Below are positions 45,209-54,473 of a DNA stretch of 64,000 nt, piece after piece. The DNA is from Photobacterium rosenbergii (lineage in GTDB: Bacteria > Pseudomonadota > Gammaproteobacteria > Enterobacterales > Vibrionaceae). Under the pieces are notes generated by a model. The model was given only the letters and a program-made list of their open reading frames with translations. It searched no databases and was not told the origin of the DNA. Every line of letters starts with the position of its first letter. Position 1 is the stretch's first letter. The stretch lies in assembly GCF_003026455.1 (NCBI RefSeq), contig NZ_PYMB01000001.1, forward strand, positions 1 to 64,000. The letters are read 5' to 3'. The translations under genes were made by a program, and so were the position numbers.

Positions 45209-45673
45209 GTGTTCGCTAACAAAACAGTGATCATTCTGGGAGACCGTGACGGCGTACCTGGGCAGGCAATCGAAGCCTGCATGCAAACAACAGGTGCTCA
45301 CGTTGCTTTCTCCACCACAGAATGTTTCGTCTGAACAAGCGCAGGCGCAATGGATCTTGAGAACCAAAAGCGGATTAAAGCCCTAGCCGATGAAAAAGGC
45401 GCCGAGAATCTGGTTGTGATTCTGGGTGGTGCAGAAGCGGAAGCTTCTGGCCTAGCGTGTGAAACCGTCACCACCGGTGATCCGACTTTTGCAGGACCAT
45501 TGGCGGGAGTCCAGTTAGGACTCTCTTGTTATCACGTGGTTGAAGACGAAGTTAAAAATGCCGTCGATCCGGCTGTTTATGAAGAACAGGTTGGAATGAT
45601 GGAAATGGTACTTGATGTCGATGCTATCAAAGCGGAAATGCAACAATACCGCAGCGAAACTGCATTAGCATAA
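45209..45673 (+). CDS. grdA: Glycine reductase selenoprotein A (second copy), UGA = Sec42
   Basis: 154 aa with TGA at 45332-45334 as Sec42 in the same [18 protein letters not shown] context. It uses a GTG start with GGGAG upstream. It is a close paralogue of the copy before it; the DNA around [11 protein letters not shown] is almost unchanged (a run of about 35 identical bases), pointing to a recent duplication or gene conversion. The C-terminal region differs more. The two could have separate partners or simply raise the dose of the carrier. Confidence 0.93.
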
Positions 45674-45687
45674 GTATATCTCAATGC

Positions 45688-45729
45688 TGGTTCGGATCTG
45701 TTTTCAAACAGGCAGGTTCGAACCTTTTA
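45688..45729 (+). other. Hairpin in the grdA2-grdC gap, possible attenuator
   Basis: The outer stem GGTTCG / CGAACC encloses CTGTT-TTCA-AACAG and is followed by TTTT. It could be a leaky terminator setting lower grdC expression than grdA. Confidence 0.55.
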
Positions 45730-45753
45730 TCCGGCTCGGATGCAGGAGTAACA

Positions 45754-47295
45754 ATGGGATACGCAGTAATAAAAGGCGTGAGCTATGTGCTCGCCCATAC
45801 CCCAGATGTGTTGATCCAACACGGTTCGGTGCAAGTTCAAACCAGGGCTAAAGACCCATCAGACGCTTACTTGCAGCAATTGAAAGACCATCTTCGCCCT
45901 TTTGATGAAGTGGTATCTTACCCCGCGAACCAGTGCTACATCGGAAACCTGACCCCACAGCAGTTGGCAGATATTCCCCTACCTTGGTATGAAAACCATG
46001 AGCATACGGCTCAGGAAGGTAAGTTCGGCGAAATCTACAACCAGCCCCAATTTTATGCCATGTTGAATCACGTGGATGTGTTCAACTTGGTCCACTTAAC
46101 CCAGGAATTCATTGATACCTATCAGTCTAGTGCTGGCCACCATCCGCTTTATGGCGAGGTTGATTTATTAGCAGGCCACCAACTGATCAGCAAGGATGAA
46201 ATCTTGGCGTTGGTTGAGCATCATCAAGCCGAAGTGCTGATGATGAACGGCGAGTTGGTCGGTTGCGTCAAGGCCGCCCACGACGAGGATGAGAACCTCT
46301 CCGCCCACATCATGCTTGAAAACCTTTGTACCAAGGCATCAGGCGTGATGGCAGCAATGCACCTCAAGCAGCAGGGCATTGATTTTGACAACGTTGATTA
46401 CATCATCGAGTGCTCTGAGGAAGCCTGTGGCGATATCAACCAGCGTGGTGGCGGTAACTTTGCCAAAGCTATCGGTGAGATCATCGGTTGTAACAGCGCG
46501 ACGGGTTCCGACGTGCGAGGATTCTGTGCAGCCCCTGCCCATGCAATGACACTGGCGGCAGCGTTGGTGAAATCCGGCGTATTTAAGAACGTGATGGTGG
46601 TTGCGGGTGGTGCGGTTGCCAAGCTTGGCATGAACGGCCGTGACCATGTGAAGCAAAACATGCCGGTACTGGAAGACTGCCTGGCGGGCTTTGCTTGCAT
46701 GGTGACTGAAAATGACGGCATCAGCCCAGAGATTAACACCGATATTGTTGGCCGTCACCAGATTGGTACGGGTTCATCGCCGCAGGCGGTAATGACGGCT
46801 TTAATCGCCAACCCGCTGAAAGCGGCTGGTATGAAGATGACCGATATCGACAAATATTCGGTTGAAATGCAAAACCCAGAGATTACCAAGCCAGCCGGTG
46901 CCGGTAATGTGCCTGAGTCAAACTACAAGATGATTGCAGCCTTGGCAGTAAAAGAAGGCCAGATGGAGCGCACCCAGTTACCTGCCTTTGTCCAGCAGCA
47001 TGGCATGACAGGCTTTGCGCCGACCCAGGGCCATATCCCTTCAGGGGTTCCCTTCCTTGGCTTTGGCCGCGAGATGATTGTTAACGGTGATATCAATAAT
47101 TTCATGATGGTTGGCAAGGGTAGCTTGTTCCTTGGTCGTATGACCAACCTGTTCGATGGCCTCAGCTTTGTGGTGCAGAAAAACAGTGGCAAGCAGGCTG
47201 AAGCCTTTGACGAAAATCAGGTTAAACAAGTCGTTGCGCAGGCAATGCGCGATGTGGCTGAGAACCTACTGTCCCCTAAACAGGGCGAGCAGTAA
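45754..47295 (+). CDS. grdC: Glycine reductase component C, beta subunit
   Basis: 513 aa, normal GrdC length. The thiolase/FabH-like fold shows IIECSEEACGDINQRGGGNFAKAIGE-type segments and DVRGFCAAPAHAM with a Cys in the active region. With GrdD it takes the Se-carboxymethyl group from GrdA and releases acetyl phosphate. GGAG precedes the ATG. Confidence 0.93.
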   Translation: MGYAVIKGVSYVLAHTPDVLIQHGSVQVQTRAKDPSDAYLQQLKDHLRPFDEVVSYPANQCYIGNLTPQQLADIPLPWYENHEHTAQEGKFGEIYNQPQFYAMLNHVDVFNLVHLTQEFIDTYQSSAGHHPLYGEVDLLAGHQLISKDEILALVEHHQAEVLMMNGELVGCVKAAHDEDENLSAHIMLENLCTKASGVMAAMHLKQQGIDFDNVDYIIECSEEACGDINQRGGGNFAKAIGEIIGCNSATGSDVRGFCAAPAHAMTLAAALVKSGVFKNVMVVAGGAVAKLGMNGRDHVKQNMPVLEDCLAGFACMVTENDGISPEINTDIVGRHQIGTGSSPQAVMTALIANPLKAAGMKMTDIDKYSVEMQNPEITKPAGAGNVPESNYKMIAALAVKEGQMERTQLPAFVQQHGMTGFAPTQGHIPSGVPFLGFGREMIVNGDINNFMMVGKGSLFLGRMTNLFDGLSFVVQKNSGKQAEAFDENQVKQVVAQAMRDVAENLLSPKQGEQ

Positions 47296-47307
47296 CCGGA
47301 GGCTGAG

Positions 47308-48471
47308 ATGGCGAATATCAATCAACAACTGGCCGAAACTTTCAATGCCATGGCAGATGGCTTGATGAGTGGTCAGTTTGGCAAAAAACTTCGCATCGGC
47401 CTGACTCTGATTGGCAGTGAGCACGGTTCGCAGGAGTTGCTGCGCGGGGCACAAATGGTCGCCCGCCAGTATAGCGATATCGAACCGGTGCTGATTGGCT
47501 GTGATGGACCCGATTGTGGTTTCGAATGTTATCCGGCAGCGGATCTGCATGAGTGCCACAAGGTGATGGAGAGCCTGTTTGCCGAGCAACAGCTCGATGG
47601 CTGCGTCACCCTTCATTACGCTTTCCCATTAGGAGTGAGCACCATGGGCAAGGTGGTAACACCGTCAACGGGGCGCGAGATGATCATCGCTTCCACGACA
47701 GGGACCACAGATACCCAGCGGCAGGCTTCCATGCTGAAAAATGCGATTTACGGTATCGCGCTGGCCAAATCAACTGGGATCGAAAAACCGACTGTCGGTG
47801 TCCTTAATGTTGATGGTGCTTCAGTCTGCGAGCGTGCTTTGCGTGAGCTTCAGCAAGGGGGTTACGATATCCAATTTGCCCAGTCAGGACGTGCCGATGG
47901 TGGAATTGCCATGCGTGGTAACGATCTGCTTCAGGGTACACCGGATGTGATGGTAACCGATAGCCTGACAGGCAACTTGCTGATGAAAATGTTCTCGTCA
48001 TTTACGACTGGTGGTAGTTATGAAGCTTCTGGCTTTGGCTATGGACCGGGGTTAGGTGAGGGCGCGACGAAACAACCTGTGAATATCATCTCACGGGCGT
48101 CAGGCGCACCGGTCGTGGCAGGTGCCATGAGGTTGTGTGCTGACGCAGCGAGAGGAGAGGTTATGAAGCGCGTTGACGAGGAATGGGAAGCCGCCACCCT
48201 GTCAGGGTTGAACAGTGTCTTGGCCAAGTATTGTACGGCTAAGCCCGCTGCAGAGGAGACCGAAACGGTGGTTGCACCACCGGAGAAGGTGACCGATGCA
48301 GAGATAGGCGGGATCGATATCCTCGTGATTGAAGAGGCCTGCCAGGCACTATGGAAAGCGAACATTTTTGCCCGCACGGGGATGGGCTGTACCGGTCCTA
48401 TCGTGTTAGTGGCAAAAAGTGATTTGGAGCAAGCAAAAACCAAGTTAGTTGAGGCAGACTATATCAGCTAA
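47308..48471 (+). CDS. grdD: Glycine reductase component C, alpha subunit
   Basis: 387 aa, normal GrdD length, related to PlsX/phosphate acyltransferase-like folds (VMVTDSLTGNLLMKMFSSF; SGFGYGPGLGEGATKQPVNIISRASG). The C-terminal GMGCTGPIVLVA holds a conserved Cys. It forms acetyl phosphate from the acetyl-enzyme. It starts 12 bases after grdC with GGAGG upstream. Confidence 0.93.
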   Translation: MANINQQLAETFNAMADGLMSGQFGKKLRIGLTLIGSEHGSQELLRGAQMVARQYSDIEPVLIGCDGPDCGFECYPAADLHECHKVMESLFAEQQLDGCVTLHYAFPLGVSTMGKVVTPSTGREMIIASTTGTTDTQRQASMLKNAIYGIALAKSTGIEKPTVGVLNVDGASVCERALRELQQGGYDIQFAQSGRADGGIAMRGNDLLQGTPDVMVTDSLTGNLLMKMFSSFTTGGSYEASGFGYGPGLGEGATKQPVNIISRASGAPVVAGAMRLCADAARGEVMKRVDEEWEAATLSGLNSVLAKYCTAKPAAEETETVVAPPEKVTDAEIGGIDILVIEEACQALWKANIFARTGMGCTGPIVLVAKSDLEQAKTKLVEADYIS

Positions 48472-48576
48472 TTATGGATTTTTGCTTTAAATCCAGACAT
48501 TTGCACTATTCTGCTTTATCGGAATAGATCATCGGGTAGTTCGCTACCCTTACCGTCCACTTCAAAGGAATTAGAG

Positions 48577-49620
48577 ATGACAGAGAAAATTCGTCTGACG
48601 CAGATGACCAAGAAAGCCGGGTGAGCCGCTAAAATAGGCCCTAAGGCCATGGCGCAGGTTCTGCAGTCCATTTCACCCCTATTTCCCGAACAAGCGTACC
48701 CCGATCTGATGGTTGGGCTGACGGTAAGCGATGATGCTGCCGTCTACAAAATCAACGACGATGTTGCCGTTATCCAAACATTGGATTTCTTTACTCCAAT
48801 CGTGGATGACCCCTATGACTTCGGTGCCATTGCCGCGGCGAATGCCTTGAGCGATGTGTATGCCATGGGTGGTCAGGTAACACTGGCGATGAATATCTTT
48901 TGTGTGCCAACCGACCTTCCGCAGGAAGTCGTCGGCCAGATCCTCAAAGGCGGTGCGGAGAAAGTCCGTGAAGCTGGCGCGGTATTGGTTGGCGGTCATA
49001 CCGTGGAAGACAGCGAGCCGAAATTTGGCTTGTCTGTAATGGGCACCATCCACCCGTCTAAAGTGCAAACCAAGGCGGCGGTGGAAAGTGGCGATGTTCT
49101 GGTACTGACCAAACCAATTGGTACCGGACTGATTTCAACTGCAGCGAAACGCGGTAAAGCGAGTCAGGCGGCGATCCAAGCCTCTACTGACAGCATGAAA
49201 AAGCTAAATCGCAAAGCGGCTGAGATTTTTGCTAATTACCCCGTTAAGGCTTGTACCGATGTTACTGGTTACTCTCTGCTGGGTCATGCCCACGAGATGG
49301 CCGAGAAAAGTGATATCTGTATGCACTTCAAGGCGGAACAGGTGCCGTTCTTACCAGAAGCCGAAGACTATGCCGCCCAAGGGTTATTCCCCGGGGGAGC
49401 GAAGCGCAACCTTGATGCGTACCGTGAAGACATAGTGTTTGCTGATGGTCTGGATGAAAGTTGGCATCGCAAGCTGTGCTGCCCGGAAACTTCCGGTGGC
49501 CTGCTGGCAGCTGTACCAAAAGATTGTCTGAATGCGTTATTAACTGAATTTAGCAGTCAAGATGAACCCTGTTGGGTTGTCGGGTATGCCGAGGAAGGTT
49601 CTGGCCTCAAGGTCAGCTGA
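48577..49620 (+). CDS. selD: Selenide, water dikinase with Sec16
   Basis: 347 aa. It makes selenophosphate from selenide and ATP. The reading frame contains TGA at 48622-48624 in LTQMTKKAGU-AAKIGPK, aligned with the essential Cys17 of E. coli SelD (HGAGCGCKI). The second Cys of that motif is Ala. The rest is standard SelD (VGLTVSDDAAVYKI; TLDFFTPIVDDPYDFG; GGHTVEDSEPKFGLS; TDVTGYSLLGHAHEM). It sits inside the grd operon, tying selenium activation to demand. AAAGGAA lies upstream of the ATG. Confidence 0.92.
48632..48652 (+). promoter_or_regulatory. Candidate SECIS element, selD
   Basis: The hairpin GGCC-CTAA-GGCC (48637-48648) begins 12 bases after the UGA, the right distance for a bacterial SECIS. 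Confidence 0.45.
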
Positions 49621-49724
49621 CTCGGTCACTAATTAGGTTGTCCGGCTTCAGCCGAGGCCGGCACCTTGCTAAATCAATTCTATCTTGGGATCCCCTCCCA
49701 TTTGACGCTTGTTTGGAGAAACAC

Positions 49725-51017
49725 ATGAAACTCGAACTAGGCAATATCCATGTTCGTGATCTGGCCTTTGGTCCAGTAAGCGAAGTCAAAGAAAATACTG
49801 TGGTCATCGATCAGCAGGCATTAATTGCCCACCTGACCGAACTGGATCACCGTATCCGCTCATTAGCACTGTCTATCGCCAAACCGGGTGACAGTACCCG
49901 TATTATGCCGGTCAAAGATGTTATTGAACCGCGTGTAAAAGTTGGCTGCGAAGGCGATATCTTCCCTGGCCGTCACCTAGGCGAAGAAGCCATGGTTGGT
50001 GAAGGCCGTACCCATGTATTAAAAGGCATGGCGGTTGTAACTACCGGTGAGATCGTTGGTTTCCAGGAAGGGATCATCGATATGAGCGGCCCGGGTGCGG
50101 ATTACACCCCGTTCTCATCGACACTGAACCTAGTTATCCAATGTGAAGTGGATGAAAGCTGCAACCAGTACGACCATGAAGGCGTTGTTCGTCTTGTTGG
50201 TTTGGAAGCGGCACGTTGGATTGGCCGCTTGGCTGAGCATATCGAACCGGAAGAGGTTGAGACCTACGAAACCAAGCCACTGCTAGAGCAAGCTGCAGAG
50301 TTCCCGCACCTACCGAAGGTGGGTTATGTCTATATGTTGCAAAGCCAAGGCCTGCTGCACGACACATACTACTACGGGGTTGATGTTAAAGGCATCCTGC
50401 CAACATTGATGTACCCGACGGAAGTGATGGACGGTGCGATTATCAGTGGTAACTGTGTATCGGCCTGTGACAAGAACACCAGCTTCGTTCACCAGAACAG
50501 CCCTGTGATTTACGACTTGTACCGCCACCACGGCACCAAGTACAACTTCATGGGTGTCATCGTGACTAACGAAAACGTCACCCTGAAAGACAAAGAGCGC
50601 TCTTCCAACTTCACCGTCAAACTCGCCAAACAAATGGGCTGGGAAGCGGCGATCGTGAGTGAAGAAGGCTTTGGTAACCCAGATGCCGACTTGATGATGA
50701 ACTGTGCCAAGCTGGAAGCTGCTGGTATCAAGACCGTATTGCTGACTGACGAATATGCCGGCCAGAACGGTGAGAGCCAGTCTTTGGCAGACTCGCACAA
50801 GAGTGCCGATGCGGTGATCACCAATGGTAATGCCAACCAGCTAGTGACCCTACCTGCTATGAATACCGTAATTGGCCATGACCGCTACGCCGATGTCGTC
50901 GCGGGCGGCTTCAACGGTAGCTTGCATGAAGACGGTTCAATCACTGTAGAACTACAGGCGATTATCGGGGCAACCAGTGAGCTTGGTTTCCATACCCTCA
51001 CTACCAAAGCTAGCTAA
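49725..51017 (+). CDS. grdE: Glycine reductase component B proprotein (pyruvoyl-type)
   Basis: 430 aa. The proprotein is cut at Cys244 in SGNCVSACDKN to give a pyruvoyl group that binds glycine as a Schiff base (in Clostridium sticklandii the residue is Cys242). GRHLGEEAMVGEGRTH and DMSGPGADYTPFS match the family. The Met at 49725 with GGAG upstream gives normal length; an in-frame start at 49572 overlaps selD and was rejected. Confidence 0.93.
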   Translation: MKLELGNIHVRDLAFGPVSEVKENTVVIDQQALIAHLTELDHRIRSLALSIAKPGDSTRIMPVKDVIEPRVKVGCEGDIFPGRHLGEEAMVGEGRTHVLKGMAVVTTGEIVGFQEGIIDMSGPGADYTPFSSTLNLVIQCEVDESCNQYDHEGVVRLVGLEAARWIGRLAEHIEPEEVETYETKPLLEQAAEFPHLPKVGYVYMLQSQGLLHDTYYYGVDVKGILPTLMYPTEVMDGAIISGNCVSACDKNTSFVHQNSPVIYDLYRHHGTKYNFMGVIVTNENVTLKDKERSSNFTVKLAKQMGWEAAIVSEEGFGNPDADLMMNCAKLEAAGIKTVLLTDEYAGQNGESQSLADSHKSADAVITNGNANQLVTLPAMNTVIGHDRYADVVAGGFNGSLHEDGSITVELQAIIGATSELGFHTLTTKAS

Positions 51018-51031
51018 GCGAGGACACTCTA

Positions 51032-52330
51032 ATGACAATTAAAGTCGTATATTACTTAAACCAGTTCTTCGCCCAAAAAGGTGGTGAAGAGATGGCCCAC
51101 ACTCCAATGGAAGTGGTTGAAGGGACTATCGGTGTCGGCACGCAGGTGAACACCATGCTGCAAGACCGTGCAGAAGTTACCCATACCATTATCTGTGGTG
51201 ACTCTTACTTCAATGAAAATGAAAGCTTATGCTGCCACAGCCTGCAGGAAATCTTAGCCCAGCTAAAACCTGATCTTGTTGTTGCAGGTCCTGCCTTCAA
51301 TGCGGGCCGTTATGGTATGGCTTGTGGTACCGTTGCCAAAGTAGCTCATGAAATGGGAATTACCACCATTTCTGGCATGTACATCGAAAACCCAGGCTAC
51401 GAGCTATTCCGTCAGTATGCCTACATGGTGGAAACCGGCAATAGCGCAGCAAGTATGCGTAAAGCCATTCCGGCCATGGTGAAGATGATCAACCGTTTCA
51501 TCGATACTGAAGGCGAGATGGGATCACCTGAAGAAGCGGGCTACATGCCTCGCGGTATCCGGGTAAACTTCTTCGCTGATAAGCGTGGCTCTGAGCGTGC
51601 GGTTGATTTGCTAATCAATAAGCTTGCGGGTACTGAGTTTACTACGGAATACCCAATGCCGGTCTTTGACCGTGTCGAGCCACAACCTCCGGTTGAGATG
51701 CTAAGCACGTCGAAGTTTGCTTTAGTGACCTCTGGCGGCGTTGTGCCTAAAGGCAACCCGGATCACATTGAGTCATCTAGTGCCTCTAAGTACGGTGAGT
51801 ACAGCATTCAGGGACTGGAAACACTGACCGAAGATACCCATGAAACTGCCCACGGTGGTTATGACCCGGTTGCCTGTAACCAGAACCCTAACCGTGTGCT
51901 GCCTGTCGACGTGTTACGCGATATGGAGCGTGAAGGGGTTATCGGTAGCCTGCATGACATGTTCTATACCACAGTCGGTAATGGGACTGCGGTAGCGAAA
52001 GCCAAGGAATATGGTGCAGAGATTGCGATGAAGCTTCAGAAGGCCGGGGTGACAGCCGCCATCTTCACCTCCACTTGAGGCACTTGCACACGTTGCGGCG
52101 CAACGATGGTCAAAGAAATCGAGAAAGTGATGCCAGTAGTTCACATTGCAACTGTTGTTCCAATTTCGAAAACAGTGGGTGCGAACCGTATTGTCCCAGC
52201 GGTGGCTATTCCTCATCCTCTGGGTGATCCGAATATGCAACCAGCAGAAGAGAAATACATGCGTCGTCAGTTAGTTGAGAAGTCACTGGGTGCACTTCAG
52301 ACTAAGATAGATGACCAAACGGTATTCTAA
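51032..52330 (+). CDS. grdB: Glycine reductase component B selenoprotein, UGA = Sec349
   Basis: 432 aa with TGA at 52076-52078 read as Sec in IFTSTU-GTCTRCGATMVKEIE, the UxxCxxC active site of GrdB. The downstream frame (VVHIATVVPISKTVGANRIVPAVAIPHPLG) is clearly family sequence, so the UGA is not a real stop. It cleaves the glycine C-N bond with GrdE, forming the Se-carboxymethyl group and ammonia. Motif choice favours glycine reductase over the sarcosine/betaine relatives. Last gene of the operon. Confidence 0.94.
52091..52105 (+). promoter_or_regulatory. Candidate SECIS element, grdB
   Basis: The perfect hairpin CGTTGC-GGC-GCAACG starts 12 bases after the UGA. Confidence 0.6.
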
Positions 52331-52822
52331 GTCGAGCCTTGTGTAATTACCCAATTGCATGAGACCAAGCCAGCCGGAAACGGCTGGCTTTTTTGTCTTA
52401 TAACCAAGTTACCTCAAGGCGCTGAACCTGTATCTTGAAGTAGCTTGGGCATATTCCTAGATGTAATAAAGATTTCATTTCTGAATGTGGCTAAATAACC
52501 ATCTGTGGATTATGGTTATTGGTGGTGGTTTTTGACTAAATTACTGTGCACTTGTGTGAACATCTATGTATGTAATCTGCGATTGATTTATTGAATGTGT
52601 GACGCCGCTTCATAAAGGGATTTTTACCAAGAAAGTGAGAATATTCTTAATGGCAATTTTTTCACTTTCTATATTAAAAATATGATGGAGTATTTTTAAT
52701 ATATTCACTTAATTGTTCAGTTTTATTTGTTTTGTTATTGATTTAACCAGTATTAAATTATTTAAGACATATTCATAGGTTAAATTTAATCAACAAATAA
52801 TTTATATAAGGTAAATATATTT
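52331..52822. other. AT-rich intergenic region, no gene
   Basis: 492 bases. It holds the grd terminator near its start, then AT-rich DNA that should contain the promoter of the YtkA-like gene. Confidence 0.6.
52367..52395 (+). terminator. Terminator of the glycine reductase operon
   Basis: The perfect ten-pair stem AAGCCAGCCG / CGGCTGGCTT with a GAAA loop is followed by TTTTG. Confidence 0.93.
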
Positions 52823-53227
52823 ATGGTAAGGGCAGTTACAGGTCCTCTCTTTGTCTTTTTTTCAATTATCTATAGCGTGATAGCAACCGCATCAGAGAGT
52901 ATCGGGGCTGTTAGTGAGTTTGGATGGAGGGCGTATAACGTTGATAAATATGGTGATGTACCTATCAATCAGATACATAGTTGGAATTTGCAGATAACGG
53001 ATGGTGCAGGAAACCCTACCGGTTGTGCTCCAGAGCAGGTAAGGGGCGGGATGCCTGCCCATCGGCATGGGTTACCTACTCAACCACAATGGCACCAAGA
53101 GAGAGAAGTTGGAAACTACCGAATAGATGGTTTGAAGTTTCAGATGCCGGGTTTATGGCAAGTGATCTTTTCATGTAAGGATGACAGAGAGCGTACCCAT
53201 GAATTTATCTTTGAGTTTATGCTTTAG
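52823..53227 (+). CDS. YtkA-like secreted protein
   Basis: 134 aa. N-terminal signal peptide (residues 1-23, cleavage near ATA-S). The core GGMPAHRHGLPTQPQ, GNYRIDGLKFQMPGLWQVIF is the YtkA-like domain pattern, often seen beside MauG-like peroxidases and copper or haem redox proteins. The His-rich loop may bind metal. It overlaps the start of the peroxidase gene by 29 bases, so the genes are coupled. Periplasmic role not known. Confidence 0.68.
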   Translation: MVRAVTGPLFVFFSIIYSVIATASESIGAVSEFGWRAYNVDKYGDVPINQIHSWNLQITDGAGNPTGCAPEQVRGGMPAHRHGLPTQPQWHQEREVGNYRIDGLKFQMPGLWQVIFSCKDDRERTHEFIFEFML

Positions 53228-54473
53228 GCGTTTCAATTACCTATTGCTATGTATGGTGATTATCGGATGCCCCGGTGAGGGGCCTGCTTTTCGCCAGCAT
53301 TGGAACCAAGATGAACTAACTATTCTGCAGTCACTGCATTTGTCCAATCTACCGCCAGTCACTGATCCGGGTAATGCTTATATCGGTAATGATGCTGCTG
53401 CAGAGTTAGGGAGAAAACTGTTTTTCTCGCCCCAGTTAAGTCAAAAAGGCGATACCTCTTGTGCCCATTGCCACCAACCTAAACATTACTTTACATCAGG
53501 TAAGCCGTTAGACGGCAAGCGTAATACGCCGACTGTAGTGGGTAGTGCGGCTTTTTCTTGGCAATTTTGGGATGGCCGGGCCGATAGTTTATGGTCACAG
53601 GCACTGTTTCCGCTCGAAGATCCTACCGAGCATGCACTGAGTCGGCTTGAAGTTGTTCACATCGTGTTAGACAACTTTAAGGATGACTACCAAGAGGCAT
53701 TTGGAGTAACGGAGCAATTAACTCATTTTCTAAACGAAAAGGCCTCATTGCCAAGACAAGCCTCGCCGGTCAACAGTGCCGAAAACTGGCAATTATTGAC
53801 CGATCGGCAGCGCAACCAAATCAACCAGATTTATGCGTCAATTGGTAAGGCTTTGGCGGCATACCAAGCCCGGTTGATGCCCGCAGAGTCGAGGTTTGAT
53901 AAGTATGTCGAAGCGGTTGTCAAAAAGGATTATGAATCGGCTCATAAGCTTTTGAGTCCCGCTGAAGAAGCAGGGCTTAGCCTATTTATCAGCGATCGAG
54001 GGCGATGTATCCGCTGCCATAGCGGTCCATTGTTTTCAAACGGCGGATTCACCGCAACGGCAGCGCCTGGAAGCCTGAATGATGAAGGACGTTTGGCGAT
54101 TATTGAGCAACTACCAAATAACGAGTTCAATTGTTTAAGCCAATACGCCGATGAAGGTGAGGGGAGTTGTGATGAACTGGTTTATTTGAAAACAGAAGGT
54201 GAAGAGTTACGCCATGCATTTAAAGTCCCCACACTTAGGAATATAAGTTTGACGGCGCCATACATGCATAACGGCTCATTTGACGAACTTGGTGAGGTAA
54301 TGGATTATTATAATCGATCGCCTCGTAATAGCTTGAACCATACAGAGTTAGAGCCGCTTTACCTATTTCCTTTCCAACTCAAACAGCTTGAAAAGTTTTT
54401 ATTATCACTTGAAAGTGGAATAGCACCTTCATCGGTATGGGAGCTTGCCCACAACAAGGAGAAAGTAGAATGA
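53199..54473 (+). CDS. Di-haem cytochrome c peroxidase / MauG family lipoprotein
   Basis: 424 aa. Two c-type haem motifs, CAHCH (88-92) and CIRCH (270-274), and the MauG/CcpA context (RNTPTVVGSAAFSWQFWDGRADSL; FKVPTLRNISLTAPYMHNGSF). The signal peptide ends in a lipobox-like VIIGC (Cys24), so the protein is probably anchored in the periplasm. The Met at 53199 was preferred to an upstream in-frame start that lies in the previous gene. It oxidises H2O2-linked donors or modifies a partner protein; which of these is unknown. It overlaps the next gene by four bases. Confidence 0.85.
   Translation: MNLSLSLCFRRFNYLLLCMVIIGCPGEGPAFRQHWNQDELTILQSLHLSNLPPVTDPGNAYIGNDAAAELGRKLFFSPQLSQKGDTSCAHCHQPKHYFTSGKPLDGKRNTPTVVGSAAFSWQFWDGRADSLWSQALFPLEDPTEHALSRLEVVHIVLDNFKDDYQEAFGVTEQLTHFLNEKASLPRQASPVNSAENWQLLTDRQRNQINQIYASIGKALAAYQARLMPAESRFDKYVEAVVKKDYESAHKLLSPAEEAGLSLFISDRGRCIRCHSGPLFSNGGFTATAAPGSLNDEGRLAIIEQLPNNEFNCLSQYADEGEGSCDELVYLKTEGEELRHAFKVPTLRNISLTAPYMHNGSFDELGEVMDYYNRSPRNSLNHTELEPLYLFPFQLKQLEKFLLSLESGIAPSSVWELAHNKEKVE

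Noticed and set aside
45688-45729. tRNA-like element (GGTTCGAACC resembles a T-arm)
   Set aside because: There is no acceptor, D-arm or anticodon-arm structure around it; it fits a plain hairpin.
44850-52078. TGA codons in grdA1, grdA2, selD and grdB as true stops (pseudogenes)
   Set aside because: Each TGA falls at the known Sec position of its family, and clear family sequence continues in the same frame after it.
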